Shown: positions 18,200-26,399 of the stretch, piece by piece
Numbering within the stretch: the stretch's first letter is position 1
How the letters are laid out: each line of letters begins with the position of its first letter
NCBI GenBank assembly: GCA_964577955.1
Contig: CAZOAZ010000003.1
Coordinates: forward strand, 1 to 64,000
Direction: 5' to 3'
Source: CADEEX01 sp964577955
GTDB lineage: Bacteria; Acidobacteriota; Vicinamibacteria; Vicinamibacterales; CAVVIG01
Length of the DNA stretch: 64,000 bases
Made by a program: the position numbers and the translations under genes
Notes under the pieces: generated by a model
Databases searched by the model: none
What the model saw: only the letters and a program-made list of their open reading frames with translations
What the model was told of the DNA's origin: nothing

Positions 18200-18226
18200 C
18201 TAGGGACAGGCTTCAGACTGTCCGTC
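18200..18226. repeat. REP-like palindrome, family R3
   Basis: Reads TAGGGACAGGCTTCAGACTG followed by TCCGTC. It is one of about eleven copies in this window of a palindrome built on GGGACAGGCT...AGCCTGTCC. It lies between the divergent catalase and FAD oxidoreductase genes. Confidence 0.7.
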
Positions 18227-18266
18227 CTTCAGCTAGCCCGGCACGTTTCTTTCAAGGTGAAACCAC

Positions 18267-19493
18267 GTGTCCACCAACAACCAGCTGTTGCGCATGGGCC
18301 GGCCGCTCTGGATGGAGCTGCATCGACCGAGACGGCGCTATCCCTCGTTGCGCGGGCGGCGGATGGTCGAGGTGGCGATCGTCGGCGGCGGAATCACCGG
18401 AAGCGCCGCCGCGGCGCTCTTCGCCGAGGCCGGTGTGTCGGTGGCGCTGCTCGAGTCACAGCTGGTCGGGCGCGGCAGCACCGGCGCCAGTTCAGCGCTG
18501 CTGCTTCAGGAGCCCGATCTGGGACTGTCCGAGCTGGCCCAGAAATACGGCACGTCCACGGCACGACGGATCTGGCGATTGAGCGACCGGGCACTGCGGA
18601 CTTTTCTGTCTACGCTGCGGCGTTTGCGCATCTCGTGCGACTGCCGCACGCAGGCTTCGGTGTACTTCGCGCGCTCGACCGACGGCGTGGCCCGCCTGCA
18701 GACGGAACTGCGTCTGCGTCGCGCGGCCGGCTTCTCCGTCGAGTGGCTGACGCCGCGCGACCTGCGCCGGCTGGCGGGGCTGGCGGCGTACGGCGGCATC
18801 CGCACTACCGGCAGCGCGCAGATCGATCCGTATCGCGCCACGACCGGGTTGCTGGACATCGCGGCGCAACACGGCGCCGAGATCTTCGAGCGGACAATGG
18901 TGCGTCAGATCATCCGGACCAGGAGCGGCGTCCGAATCCGCACCACGCAGGGCAGCGTCGAGGCCGCGACCGTGATCGTAGCCACCGGCTATGCGACCGA
19001 ACGGTTTCGTCCGCTCGCGGGTCGTTTCCAGATGGACCGGACGTACGTGCTGGCAACACCGAAACTGCGGCCGGCGCAGATCCGTGAGCTCGGCATCGGC
19101 CCTGTGATGGTGTGGGATACGGAGCGGCCCTATCACTACGCGCGCTGGACGCCGGATCGCCGCCTGATTCTGGGCGGCGGCGACGTTCCGGTTCGGCCAG
19201 GCAGCCGGCGGGCCGCGTTCGCGTCCGGCGTGAAGGATCTTCGAGAACACTTCGAGTCGGTGTTCCCTGCGCTCGCGGACATCGGCATCGAGTACGCGTG
19301 GGAAGGACTCTTCGCGAAGACCGCCGACAGCCTGCCGCTCGTCGGTCCGCACCGGCGCTATCCGTCGCATCTGTTCGCGCTCGGCTACGGCGGCAACGGC
19401 ATGACCTTCGGCTATCTCGCGGCGGAAATGCTCCTCGAGCAGTTTGGCGGGAAGCACTCGCGCGATCACGCACTCTTCGCGTTTTCGCGGTGA
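18267..19493 (+). CDS. FAD-dependent oxidoreductase (DAO family)
   Basis: 408 residues. A Rossmann motif VAIVGGGITGSAAAALFAEA lies at about 36-55, and the second FAD-contacting segment is near the C-terminus (LFALGYGGNGMTFGYLAAEM, about 372-391). No signal peptide. The fold is shared by glycine/sarcosine oxidases and related amine-oxidising enzymes. It resembles the FAD half of the Rieske enzyme on the other strand but lacks a Rieske domain. It is divergent from the catalase gene across a short region holding one R3 palindrome. The substrate is unknown. Confidence 0.88.
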   Translation: MSTNNQLLRMGRPLWMELHRPRRRYPSLRGRRMVEVAIVGGGITGSAAAALFAEAGVSVALLESQLVGRGSTGASSALLLQEPDLGLSELAQKYGTSTARRIWRLSDRALRTFLSTLRRLRISCDCRTQASVYFARSTDGVARLQTELRLRRAAGFSVEWLTPRDLRRLAGLAAYGGIRTTGSAQIDPYRATTGLLDIAAQHGAEIFERTMVRQIIRTRSGVRIRTTQGSVEAATVIVATGYATERFRPLAGRFQMDRTYVLATPKLRPAQIRELGIGPVMVWDTERPYHYARWTPDRRLILGGGDVPVRPGSRRAAFASGVKDLREHFESVFPALADIGIEYAWEGLFAKTADSLPLVGPHRRYPSHLFALGYGGNGMTFGYLAAEMLLEQFGGKHSRDHALFAFSR

Positions 19494-19502
19494 ATTGTTG
19501 TC

Positions 19503-19572
19503 ACGGACAGGCTAAAGCCTGTCCCTACCGGAGTCACGGAGCCACGGACAGCCTGATGGCTGTCCCCACCGG
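19503..19572. repeat. Two REP-like palindromes, family R3
   Basis: First unit ACGGACAGGCTAAAGCCTGT followed by CCCTACCG. Second unit, a diverged copy, CACGGACAGCCTGATGGCTG followed by TCCCCACCGG. They lie just downstream of the FAD oxidoreductase gene and could also act as RNA hairpins at its 3' end. Confidence 0.75.
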
Positions 19573-19629
19573 AGATTTCTGCAAGTGAGCGTTGACGCCT
19601 CGCTCCGCTCCGGCGATAATCGCTGCCTC

Positions 19630-19713
19630 ATGAATTACCCGGCTGACGAACCGATCGCCACGATTTGCGGCGGCGCCCTTTCGGTCGCACTGCAAATGGA
19701 GGTCGTCGTCTAA
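19630..19713 (+). CDS. Possible 27-residue leader-type peptide
   Basis: ATG to TAA, reading MNYPADEPIATICGGALSVA and ending LQMEVVV. No Shine-Dalgarno site is obvious. Its interest is its place: a 13-bp perfect hairpin with a T-rich tail follows 30 bp after the stop, and the ABC-2 operon comes next. That is the layout of a leader peptide plus attenuator, or simply of a chance frame before a terminator. No homology is recognised. Confidence 0.25.
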   Translation: MNYPADEPIATICGGALSVALQMEVVV

Positions 19714-19743
19714 GCCGGAAGCGTTCAACGTCAGTTTCTGACC

Positions 19744-19781
19744 ACGCCCTTCCGGAGATTCCGGAAGGGCGTTTGGCTTTT
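19744..19781 (+). terminator. Intrinsic terminator or attenuator before the ABC-2 operon
   Basis: A perfect 13-bp stem, ACGCCCTTCCGGA / TCCGGAAGGGCGT, with a 3-base loop, followed by TTGGCTTTT. It would end plus-strand transcription coming from the FAD oxidoreductase or the small frame before the ABC-2 operon starts at 19818. Confidence 0.8.
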
Positions 19782-19817
19782 CAGGGATCTCCGCCGGGCG
19801 GTCAGCACGAGGCCGTC

Positions 19818-20828
19818 ATGCGTGCGGGACCCGCGGTCCATCTCGATCAGCTCTCCAAGTCGTTTCGCGTCCGTCGTCCGCGCGGCAGCGGGCTCGCGGC
19901 CCGTGTGTCCGACGCCGTGCGGCCGCGGACCGACGTGGTGATCGCCGTCGATCGGCTCTCGTTCTCGATCGAACCGGGTGAGCGCGTCGCCTTCATCGGT
20001 CCGAACGGCGCCGGCAAGTCGACGACACTGAAGATGCTGGCGGGGATCCTGCAGCCCGACGCGGGTGAGGCGCGCGTGCTCGGCTTGGTGCCGTCGCGCC
20101 AGCGCCGGCAGCTCGCGTTTCACGTCGGGACCGTCTTCGGCCAGCGGTCGCAGCTCTGGTATCAGCTCCCCCCGCGCGACACGTTCGATCTGCTCGGCCG
20201 GGTGTATGAACTCGATCGGGCCGCGACGCGCCGGCGGATTGACGCGCTGACCGAGGTCTTCGGGCTCGGCGCCTTTCTCGACACACCGGTCCGTCAGTTG
20301 TCGCTCGGCGAGCGGATGCGTTGCGAGATCGCGGCGAGTCTGCTGCACGCGCCGCGCGTGCTCTTCCTCGACGAGCCGACGATCGGATTGGACGTGGCGG
20401 CCAAGGCGACGATTCAGTCGCTGCTCCGCCTGCAGTCGGAGCGCGACGGGGTCACGCTGCTGCTGACCTCGCACGACACCGACGACATCGAGAAGATCTG
20501 CGACCGCGCGGTCGTGATTCACGGCGGCCGGTTGCTGTGGGACGGCCGCATCGAGGACCTGCGGCGGCGCTATCTCACCACCAAGCGCGTGACGGTGTGG
20601 AGCGAAACCGCGGCGCTCGTGTTGTCGCTGCCCGGCGTGCGCGTCATCCGGTCCGCCGACTACAAAACCGAAGTGGAAGTGTCGCTTGACGTGACCACGG
20701 TCGGCCATGTCGTCGATGCCGCGCTCAAGCAGGGGATGGTGCACGACCTGGCGATCGAGGACGCGCCGCTGGACGTCGTGATCCGCGCGCTGTATGCGCA
20801 TGCGGCGCCCGCAGGAGCAACGCCATGA
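19818..20828 (+). CDS. ABC-2 transporter ATP-binding protein
   Basis: 336 residues. Walker A FIGPNGAGKST lies near 58-68, signature LSLGERMRCE near 163-172, Walker B VLFLDEPTIGLD near 182-193, and the switch His in LLTSHDTDDIE. The signature LSLGE in place of LSGGQ, and a C-terminal extension of about 90 residues after the core, fit the subgroup that works with DUF990-type (ABC-2 family 6) permeases, two of which follow. The start codon ATG at 19818 was chosen because homology begins there. It overlaps the next gene by 4 bp. Confidence 0.92.
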   Translation: MRAGPAVHLDQLSKSFRVRRPRGSGLAARVSDAVRPRTDVVIAVDRLSFSIEPGERVAFIGPNGAGKSTTLKMLAGILQPDAGEARVLGLVPSRQRRQLAFHVGTVFGQRSQLWYQLPPRDTFDLLGRVYELDRAATRRRIDALTEVFGLGAFLDTPVRQLSLGERMRCEIAASLLHAPRVLFLDEPTIGLDVAAKATIQSLLRLQSERDGVTLLLTSHDTDDIEKICDRAVVIHGGRLLWDGRIEDLRRRYLTTKRVTVWSETAALVLSLPGVRVIRSADYKTEVEVSLDVTTVGHVVDAALKQGMVHDLAIEDAPLDVVIRALYAHAAPAGATP

Positions 20829-21598
20829 AGTACTTCGCCTTCGTGCGCCTTGCCGCCCGCGGTGCCATTCACGCCCGCGGCGAACTGCTCGGCCGCGCGG
20901 TGTTCTTCGCCGTGATCCTGTTCGTGTTCACGAGCCTCTGGACTGCCGTGCAGGAGTCCGGCATGCCGATCGCCGCCGCTCCGGCGTCGCTCGTGTGGTA
21001 TCTCGCCATCACCGAGTGGATCCTGCTGAGCGCGCCGGCGATTCACATCGACATCCAGGAGTCGATCCGCCGCGGCGATGTCGTCTGCCAGCTGGGGCGG
21101 CCGGTGTCGTTCGTCGGCGCCGCCCTCGCCGAGGGGATCGGCCTGCTGCTGGTGCGCGCGCCGATCCTGTTTCTCGTCGCCTGCGGCTGCGCCTACGCCC
21201 TGACCGGACAGGTGCCGCCGCCGAGCGTACTGGCCGCAGTCGTGCCGCTCGGTCTCATCGGATCGGCGGTGATCACGGCGCTGTTTCTCGGCCTCGGCCT
21301 CTGCGCCTTCTGGCTCGGCGACGCGTCGCCGCTCTGGTGGGTGACGCAGAAGCTGATCTTCGTGCTCGGGGGATTGATGATGCCGGTCGCGCTCTATCCG
21401 ACGGTCATCCAACGGGTCGCAGCGTTCACGCCGTTTCCGGCCATTCTCGCCGGTCCGGCGACGCTGGCCTTGAATGGCAGCACGGCCGGCGCTGGAACGC
21501 TGGCGCTCGTGCTGGCGGCGTGGAGCATCGCGACGGTCGCGGCGGTGGAATGGCTGTTCCGGCGTGCGACCGGATCGCTGACGGTGAACGGCGGCTAA
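20825..21598 (+). CDS. ABC-2 permease subunit A (DUF990-type)
   Basis: 257 residues with six predicted membrane segments, the first at FFAVILFVFTSLWTAV. An amphipathic segment (IDIQESIRRGDVVCQLGRPV) lies between helices 2 and 3, a place where these permeases keep a conserved RxG-rich loop. It overlaps the ATPase gene by ATGA and so is translationally coupled. It forms a heteromeric channel with the next gene product. The cargo is unknown. Confidence 0.87.
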   Translation: MKYFAFVRLAARGAIHARGELLGRAVFFAVILFVFTSLWTAVQESGMPIAAAPASLVWYLAITEWILLSAPAIHIDIQESIRRGDVVCQLGRPVSFVGAALAEGIGLLLVRAPILFLVACGCAYALTGQVPPPSVLAAVVPLGLIGSAVITALFLGLGLCAFWLGDASPLWWVTQKLIFVLGGLMMPVALYPTVIQRVAAFTPFPAILAGPATLALNGSTAGAGTLALVLAAWSIATVAAVEWLFRRATGSLTVNGG

Positions 21599-21645
21599 AT
21601 CATCGATGAATGATGATTGATGAATGATGATTTGAAGGCTGACCC

Positions 21646-22440
21646 ATGAGGACGATCGCTCGACATCTGACGTTTGCTCAAGCGCTGTTCGGGATGAACG
21701 TGAAGGCGCAGCTGGCGGAGCGCGGGGCGTTCCTGCTGCAGGTGCTGTTCATGATGCTGAACAACGTCACCTATTTCGTCTTCTGGTGGGCGCTGATGCG
21801 TCGGGTTCCCAGCGTGCGCGGCTGGACCATTGGCGACATCCAGGTGCTCTATGGCGTCGTCGCGGCCGGCTTCGGGATGGCGGTCGTGTTCGGTGGCGGC
21901 GTGAAGGAACTCGGACGCTACGTGCACGACGGCGGGCTCGACACGCTGCTCACGCAGCCGCGGCCGGTGCTGCCGTACGCGCTCGGGCTGCGCCTGCAGG
22001 CGTCGGGCATTGGCGACGTCATCACCGGCCTCGCCTTCATTGCGTCGTCTGGCGCGGTGGCGTGGTCAGCGGTGCCGTTCGTCACCCTGGCGATCCTGGC
22101 CAGCGCCCTGACCATCGTCGCGAGCGGCGTCGTGTTCTTCAGCCTCGCGTTCTGGCTCGGGAAGACCGACACGCTGTCGCGTCAGCTGTGGGAAGTGCTG
22201 ATCACGTTCGCGCTCTATCCGGAGCCGCTGTTCGGCGGCGCCCTGCGATTGATGCTGTTCACGCTCGTCCCCGCAGGATTTGTCGGCTACCTGCCGGCGC
22301 ACGTGGTGCGGGCACCGTCGCTGTGGTTGGCGGTGGAAGTCGTCATCGCTGCCGCGGCGTACGTGGCCATCGCCTTTGCGGTGTTTCACCGTGGGCTGGC
22401 GCGCTACGCGTCCGGCAGCCGGTTCGGGACGTTCGGCTGA
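21646..22440 (+). CDS. ABC-2 permease subunit B (DUF990-type)
   Basis: 264 residues with six membrane segments. The loop after helix 2 (VKELGRYVHDGGLDTLLTQP) carries the GxLDxLLxxP motif usual in this permease family. It follows subunit A after 47 bp that contain a short direct repeat (GATGAATGATGATT, twice). With the ATPase it makes a complete exporter, with separate A and B permeases as in other acidobacterial and actinobacterial systems. Intergenic repeats follow immediately downstream. Confidence 0.87.
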   Translation: MRTIARHLTFAQALFGMNVKAQLAERGAFLLQVLFMMLNNVTYFVFWWALMRRVPSVRGWTIGDIQVLYGVVAAGFGMAVVFGGGVKELGRYVHDGGLDTLLTQPRPVLPYALGLRLQASGIGDVITGLAFIASSGAVAWSAVPFVTLAILASALTIVASGVVFFSLAFWLGKTDTLSRQLWEVLITFALYPEPLFGGALRLMLFTLVPAGFVGYLPAHVVRAPSLWLAVEVVIAAAAYVAIAFAVFHRGLARYASGSRFGTFG

Positions 22441-22816
22441 AATGCCGAAAATGCGCCACGAAAACACGAAGACACGAAATGTTCCTTGGTCGGTGAAGCT
22501 TGTCTCAAATGCGCCACAGAGACACTGAGACACAGAGTGCCATCCAGACGCATCGCCTCACGGCGCACCGCCTGCGTCACGGCGCTCGACGCGGCCCCGC
22601 CACGGGGCGTGACCGCAGGTTCGCCCCCCGCACACAAGCGACTCTGTAGTGGAGTTCGTCGCTTGTGTGCGGAGCGCGAACGCGCGGACAGCCAGCCGGC
22701 TACGCAGGCCGCCCGCGTCTTAGCGGATCACAACTGGAGTCTCTGTGAACTCTGTGAGCTCCGTGTTGAGAGCTTTGATCTGCTGATCTGGTGTGATGCG
22801 TCGCCGGATTTAGAGT
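22441..22816. repeat. Composite palindromic repeat region
   Basis: No gene. Outer arms read CGCCACGAAAACACGAAGAC and CCACAGAGACACTGAGACAC on the left (22452-22530), and TCTGTGAACTCTGTGAGCTC on the right (from about 22741). The centre holds a 15-bp perfect inverted repeat, CCGCACACAAGCGAC at 22628-22642 and GTCGCTTGTGTGCGG at 22658-22672. The arms and the GCTCGACGCGG segment recur in the element at 44810-45096, but the central hairpin sequence differs. Confidence 0.75.
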
Positions 22817-23425
22817 TCAACCGATCACGATCACGCGCGGGCCGTAGCTGGTCATCACGCTGCGCTTGCGATCGATCTCGCGTTCGACGCGTTCGACGAG
22901 CTGCTGCGCGTAGGTCAGCCATCGGCCTCCGTCGGGCGAGGCCGCGGCGTGGTTCAGCAGGACCGCATCGACATCTTCGAGATCGAGGTAGTGCCAGCCG
23001 ATCCACGCTTTCGACTTGTCGTACCAGAGCGTCGCGGTGAATTCGTCCAGCCGCTGACGAATCATGCGCGCGCGCTCACGCAGGGCGGTGATCTGGTCCG
23101 GCGCCGTGGCGTTCCATTCTTTGCTCATCCCGGCGCCATCGCCGAGGGCCCTGGGCAGGCCATCCAGATACAAGACCGGAAAACCGTAGCGTTCGGAAAG
23201 CGCGTCGACGATGGCCACCGTGCGCGCCTCGCGTCGCCGCCGATCGCTGACGACGACGAACTGCGGCGGCCGGAGGTTGGCGCAGGCGATCGCTTCATCG
23301 GTCGTTTCGGCGACGTCGACGGTGAACCGCCGTCGTGCCAGATCGTGCAGCAACGATCGTCCGGCGCGATCCTGGCTGGGGTCAACGAGGAGGACATGAA
23401 GGCGCTCGAACGACACTGAATTCAC
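22817..23425 (-). CDS. Hypothetical protein with degenerate receiver-like N-terminus
   Basis: 202 residues, no signal or membrane segment. Residues 8-75 (RLHVLLVDPSQDRAGRSLLH, VDVAETTDEAIACA, PQFVVVSDRRRREA) follow the beta/alpha pattern of a response-regulator receiver domain, but only one Asp stands near the phosphorylation-pocket start and the phosphoacceptor strand ends VVVSDRR. The C-terminal half (RQRLDEFTATLWYDKSKAWI and onwards) is helical and not recognised. No histidine kinase is nearby. The receiver comparison is an inference from fold pattern only. Confidence 0.6.
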   Translation of the reverse strand: MNSVSFERLHVLLVDPSQDRAGRSLLHDLARRRFTVDVAETTDEAIACANLRPPQFVVVSDRRRREARTVAIVDALSERYGFPVLYLDGLPRALGDGAGMSKEWNATAPDQITALRERARMIRQRLDEFTATLWYDKSKAWIGWHYLDLEDVDAVLLNHAAASPDGGRWLTYAQQLVERVEREIDRKRSVMTSYGPRVIVIG

Positions 23426-23486
23426 GCTATGTGTGCATTCGGCAGACTCGATGTCCGCTTTAGTCCTACCTGCGTCCTGCTCACGA

Positions 23487-23568
23487 CTTCACAACGAGCC
23501 CGCAGAACACGCAGAGCTGCTCTTTCTTCAAAAGGGCGCTCGGTGGTTTCTGCGATCTCGTTGTGAAG
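23487..23568. repeat. Palindromic extragenic repeat, family R1
   Basis: Bounded by CTTCACAACGAG at 23487-23498 and its exact complement CTCGTTGTGAAG at 23557-23568. Inner arms are CCCGCAGAACACGCAGAG and TTTCTGCGAT. It lies between the receiver-like gene and the hydrolase gene. Confidence 0.85.
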
Positions 23569-23584
23569 TTCTTGCCGCGACGAC

Positions 23585-24610
23585 CTATTGACCGCCGGTC
23601 GCTGGACGGCTGCGGTCGGACGACAGGAACCGCAGCAGCTCGGTGTTGACGATGTCCGGCGTTTCTTCGTGCGGGTTGTGCCCGGCGCGCGGAATCAGCA
23701 CGGCCGTCGCGTTCGGCAGGATCTTCACCGCTCGCCGCGCGTCATCGGCGAAGGCCGGATAGTCCTCGACGCCGCCCATCACCATCGTCTTCGTTTGAAT
23801 CTGCGGCCAGTCGTTCACGGTCGAATCGATCGAACGGAGATTGCCGCCCAACTCGCGGACGTAGGCGAGACGCGGCCACTCGGCGGAGAGGCGCACGCCG
23901 TGGCGGATGCGCAGGTGCTCGAGGTACTCGGGCTTCCAGACGACGTAGCGCGACAGTTCGGTGCGCACATCCGCCTCGTAGGCCTTCTGCAGATCCGGCT
24001 GCACGTCCACGTCGCCGTCGAACGGACGATAGCCGCGTCCGGCACGGTTGTCGGCGAGGCCGATCGGATTGATCATCACGAGATGCGTGGTGCGTTTCGG
24101 ATAGAGGAACGCGAAGCGCGTCGCCATCTGTCCGCCAATCGAGTGGCCGACGATCGCCGCCTCCTGAATCTTCAGGTGATCGAGAAGTGACGCCGTATTC
24201 GAGGCGTGGAGGCTGATGCTGTAGGGAAGGATCGCCTTCGAGCTCTTGCCCCAGCCGAGACGGTCTTCGACGACGACGCGAAAGCCGGCCTTGCTGAGCG
24301 CGGCAATCTGCGACTTCCAGTACCAACCGTAGTAGCTGCCGCCGTGCAGCAGCACGACGGTCTGGCCGTTCGGCGTGCCCGCCGGCGCGACGTCCATGTA
24401 GGCGATCCGGACGTCCTGGCCGAAGAGCTTCAGATTCATGAAGCTGACGGGGTACGGGTAGACGATCTCCTCGAGATTGATCGAGAGCGGTCCCCACGAG
24501 GCGAGCGGCGAGGCGGGCGGACGCTGCTGGGCTGCGGCGGGAGCGGATGAAAGGGCGAAGACGAGCGCGCCGATGAGCGCAGTCGTCGTGACTCGCGAAC
24601 CGTTGGACAT
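23585..24610 (-). CDS. Secreted alpha/beta hydrolase
   Basis: 341 residues. The ATG at 24610 has an AGGAG site 8 bp upstream and opens a signal peptide ending APAAAQ. The oxyanion segment LLHGGSYYGW, nucleophile elbow GHSIGGQ, acid strand MGGVEDYP and catalytic His in PRAGHNPHEE are all present. The broad lid region (FDGDVDVQPDLQKAYEADV) resembles epoxide-hydrolase/haloperoxidase-type members. Periplasmic or extracellular esterase-like activity is likely. The substrate is unknown. Confidence 0.88.
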   Translation of the reverse strand: MSNGSRVTTTALIGALVFALSSAPAAAQQRPPASPLASWGPLSINLEEIVYPYPVSFMNLKLFGQDVRIAYMDVAPAGTPNGQTVVLLHGGSYYGWYWKSQIAALSKAGFRVVVEDRLGWGKSSKAILPYSISLHASNTASLLDHLKIQEAAIVGHSIGGQMATRFAFLYPKRTTHLVMINPIGLADNRAGRGYRPFDGDVDVQPDLQKAYEADVRTELSRYVVWKPEYLEHLRIRHGVRLSAEWPRLAYVRELGGNLRSIDSTVNDWPQIQTKTMVMGGVEDYPAFADDARRAVKILPNATAVLIPRAGHNPHEETPDIVNTELLRFLSSDRSRPATGGQ

Positions 24611-24710
24611 GATCAGTACTCCTGCATCAGGACGTGTTCGCGTAACTGTAACCCAGCGGCCTCGCTCCGCCCCGCCTCTTGAGGGTCCGGCTGCCGCCGA
24701 GCGACCTCTT

Positions 24711-24734
24711 GTGGGGTCCGGCCTCAGCCGGACC
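24711..24734. repeat. REP-like palindrome, family R4
   Basis: GTGGGGTCCGGCCTCAGCCG followed by GACC. This family is built on GGGTCCGGCT...AGCCGGACC. It sits between the LysM and hydrolase genes, with a looser copy at about 24684-24700. Confidence 0.75.
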
Positions 24735-24742
24735 TGGAGCAA

Positions 24743-25144
24743 CTAAGGCATATGCAGTACCTGACCGGGCTTGATCTTGTTGGGATCGCTCAGCTGATCC
24801 CGGTTCAGTTCGAAGATCTTCACGTAGTCGGCGGCGTTGCCCAGGTGGTCTCTCGCGATCTTGCTCAACGAGTCGCCGGCTTTCACCGTGTAGGTTTTGG
24901 GGGTGGCGGCCGAGGCGGTGTCGGCGCTGGCGCTGTGTACGGGCCCGCCCGTGACCTGGATGTCGGCGACGATGTCCTCCCGCCAGGTGGGAATCGTCTT
25001 GATCGCATTCCAGATCTCGTTCTTTTCGGCCTCGGTTGCGACGGTGCCTTTGAAATGGAGCTTTCCGTCGCGCTCCTCGGCATTGCCATGGAATTTGCCC
25101 TTCGCGGTCTGAATCGCGTAGGCGTACATGTCTCGCATACCCAT
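24743..25144 (-). CDS. BON-LysM potassium/peptidoglycan-binding-type protein (YgaU/Kbp-like)
   Basis: 133 residues. Residues about 15-66 form a BON domain (KLHFKGTVATEAEKNEIWNA, DIVADIQVTGG). A short Ala/Ser linker follows, then a LysM domain at about 84-132 (YTVKAGDSLSKIARDHLGNA, IKPGQVLHMP). This order is that of E. coli YgaU/Kbp, a small cytoplasmic or envelope protein that binds potassium ions. No signal peptide is present, as in Kbp. A second ATG 6 bp inside is also possible. Confidence 0.88.
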   Translation of the reverse strand: MGMRDMYAYAIQTAKGKFHGNAEERDGKLHFKGTVATEAEKNEIWNAIKTIPTWREDIVADIQVTGGPVHSASADTASAATPKTYTVKAGDSLSKIARDHLGNAADYVKIFELNRDQLSDPNKIKPGQVLHMP

Positions 25145-25255
25145 TTCTCACCTCTTGACTGGTCATTGACGAGCAGAATCCTCGTCCGCCAGAAGAGGAA
25201 GCAAGAACATCGCCGGACGGATCAAATCGTGCTCTTCCCACGCCGGGCGAGGTAA

Positions 25256-25480
25256 ATGAGCATGTGGTGGCCGAATCTCGGGTGTTTGTTGCTTCAACAC
25301 GACGATCGGATTCGGCGTGTGCCAGGCCGTCTCTATCTCGAGTGCGACACGTGCGGCCGCGAGACACGGGGCTGGGATTTGACGAAAGGCGTCAAGGGAA
25401 GCACTCGGCCGCCGTCCCTTCGCTCGAGCGCTAGCCCATCGCGTCTAGCCCAAACGGTAGGGAGCCTCCCGGGGCCTTGA
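25256..25480 (+). CDS. Small zinc-ribbon-like protein
   Basis: 74 residues beginning MSMWWPNLGCLLLQHDDRIR. The core RLYLECDTCGRETRGWDL has a CxxC knuckle and matches a short motif (HDD.IRR, RLYLEC..CGRET.GW) I associate with small uncharacterised bacterial proteins. The last 25 residues are low in information and may be read-through of non-conserved sequence. It diverges from the LysM gene. Function unknown. Confidence 0.5.
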   Translation: MSMWWPNLGCLLLQHDDRIRRVPGRLYLECDTCGRETRGWDLTKGVKGSTRPPSLRSSASPSRLAQTVGSLPGP

Positions 25481-25514
25481 CACGGAGACGATCGTCCCGG
25501 ATCATCTCCGCACC

Positions 25515-25913
25515 GTGACATCCATTGCCCGGCGTTTCGCCGCGGCCGTGTTTGCGATCGCCATGTTCGCAGCCGATACCAGTCTGTGCGAAGGCTGGAG
25601 CGGCACGGCGGACACGCGGATGGCGTGCTGCAAAGACGGCAGTTGTCCGATGCACAAGAAGAAGATCCGCCCGCGGAGCACACGTCAGATCACGCAGGCG
25701 GACGCCGATGCGTGCTGCGCCGGCGAAGCCTCGCGGACGCCTGCCCGGACGACCCACGCGTTTCGAACGCTGTCGGCCCACGTGCTCGGACACGGCGTGG
25801 TACGGTCTGACGACGTTTCAGCGCGCCCCTTCAGCGTGCGGGCAACGCCGGCCGCGCCGATTCCGATCTCGCCGCCGCCTCGACATCTCCTGCTGTCCGT
25901 TTTCCTGATCTAG
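25515..25913 (+). CDS. Small exported Cys-rich protein
   Basis: 132 residues from a GTG. A signal peptide (MTSIARRFAAAVFAIAMFAA) is followed by paired cysteines, MACCKDGSCPMHKKK and DADACCAGE, and then a Pro-rich tail ending PPPRHLLLSVFLI. The CC..CPMHK pattern suggests metal binding in the periplasm, but no family is certain. Spacing and bias fit a real gene. Confidence 0.6.
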   Translation: MTSIARRFAAAVFAIAMFAADTSLCEGWSGTADTRMACCKDGSCPMHKKKIRPRSTRQITQADADACCAGEASRTPARTTHAFRTLSAHVLGHGVVRSDDVSARPFSVRATPAAPIPISPPPRHLLLSVFLI

Positions 25914-25984
25914 CGCCGTTCCAGCCGACGTGTCTCTTGCGGGCCGCGACCCGCATGGTTCCAACCCGTTGCCGGGAGGGTCCC

Positions 25985-26389
25985 TTGGTCGACTGTGTCG
26001 TCGATGCTGTTCAGAAGATCGTGCTCATCACCCTGCGCGGTGAGTTAAGTGGCCGCATGCTCGAGGAGGTCACTGCGCGTCTGTCGCGGCAGCCACTCGG
26101 CGGAGACTTCGCGCAGTTGATCGATCTGCGCGAGGCCCGCTGCGCGCAGGTTCGCGCCTCGGAGATCCAGTTGCTGGCCTCGGTGGATGTGCAGGCCACG
26201 ACGCGACGGGCGATCGTCGTGTCGGATCCGCTCACCTTCGGCCTGGTCAGGATGTTTCAAGCGCATCGCGAGGCGCACGGCGCCGCCGACCGTATCGCCG
26301 TGTTCCGCGACCCGCGGTCCGCGGAAGCATGGCTGTTAGGGGAGATGTTCGCGAGCGCCACCGAAAGCCCCGGTCTGTCGGTCGGGTAG
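25985..26389 (+). CDS. SpoIIAA/STAS-like protein
   Basis: About 134 residues from a TTG with a GGGAGG site just upstream; a longer form could start at 25937. The beta/alpha pattern (KIVLITLRGELSGRMLEEVT, FAQLIDLREARC, RRAIVVSDPLTFGLVRMFQA, AVFRDPRSAEAWL) matches the SpoIIAA-like/STAS-like fold found in many stand-alone cytoplasmic proteins. No partner kinase or phosphatase is nearby. Its role is unknown. Confidence 0.65.
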   Translation: MVDCVVDAVQKIVLITLRGELSGRMLEEVTARLSRQPLGGDFAQLIDLREARCAQVRASEIQLLASVDVQATTRRAIVVSDPLTFGLVRMFQAHREAHGAADRIAVFRDPRSAEAWLLGEMFASATESPGLSVG

Positions 26390-26399
26390 AATCGCGCGC

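Larger units (their letters stand above)
19494..19817. other. Intergenic region with two REP palindromes, a small ORF and a hairpin
   Basis: Contains R3 palindromes at 19503-19530 and 19542-19572, a 27-codon frame at 19630-19713 and a strong hairpin at 19744-19772 with a T-rich tail. The ABC-2 operon starts 37 bp beyond that tail. Confidence 0.7.

Noticed and set aside
22441..22816. CRISPR array or integron attC sites, suggested by regular CACGAA and CACAGAG motifs
   Set aside because: The motifs are short and irregularly spaced, show inverted and not direct order, and no cas or integrase gene is present.
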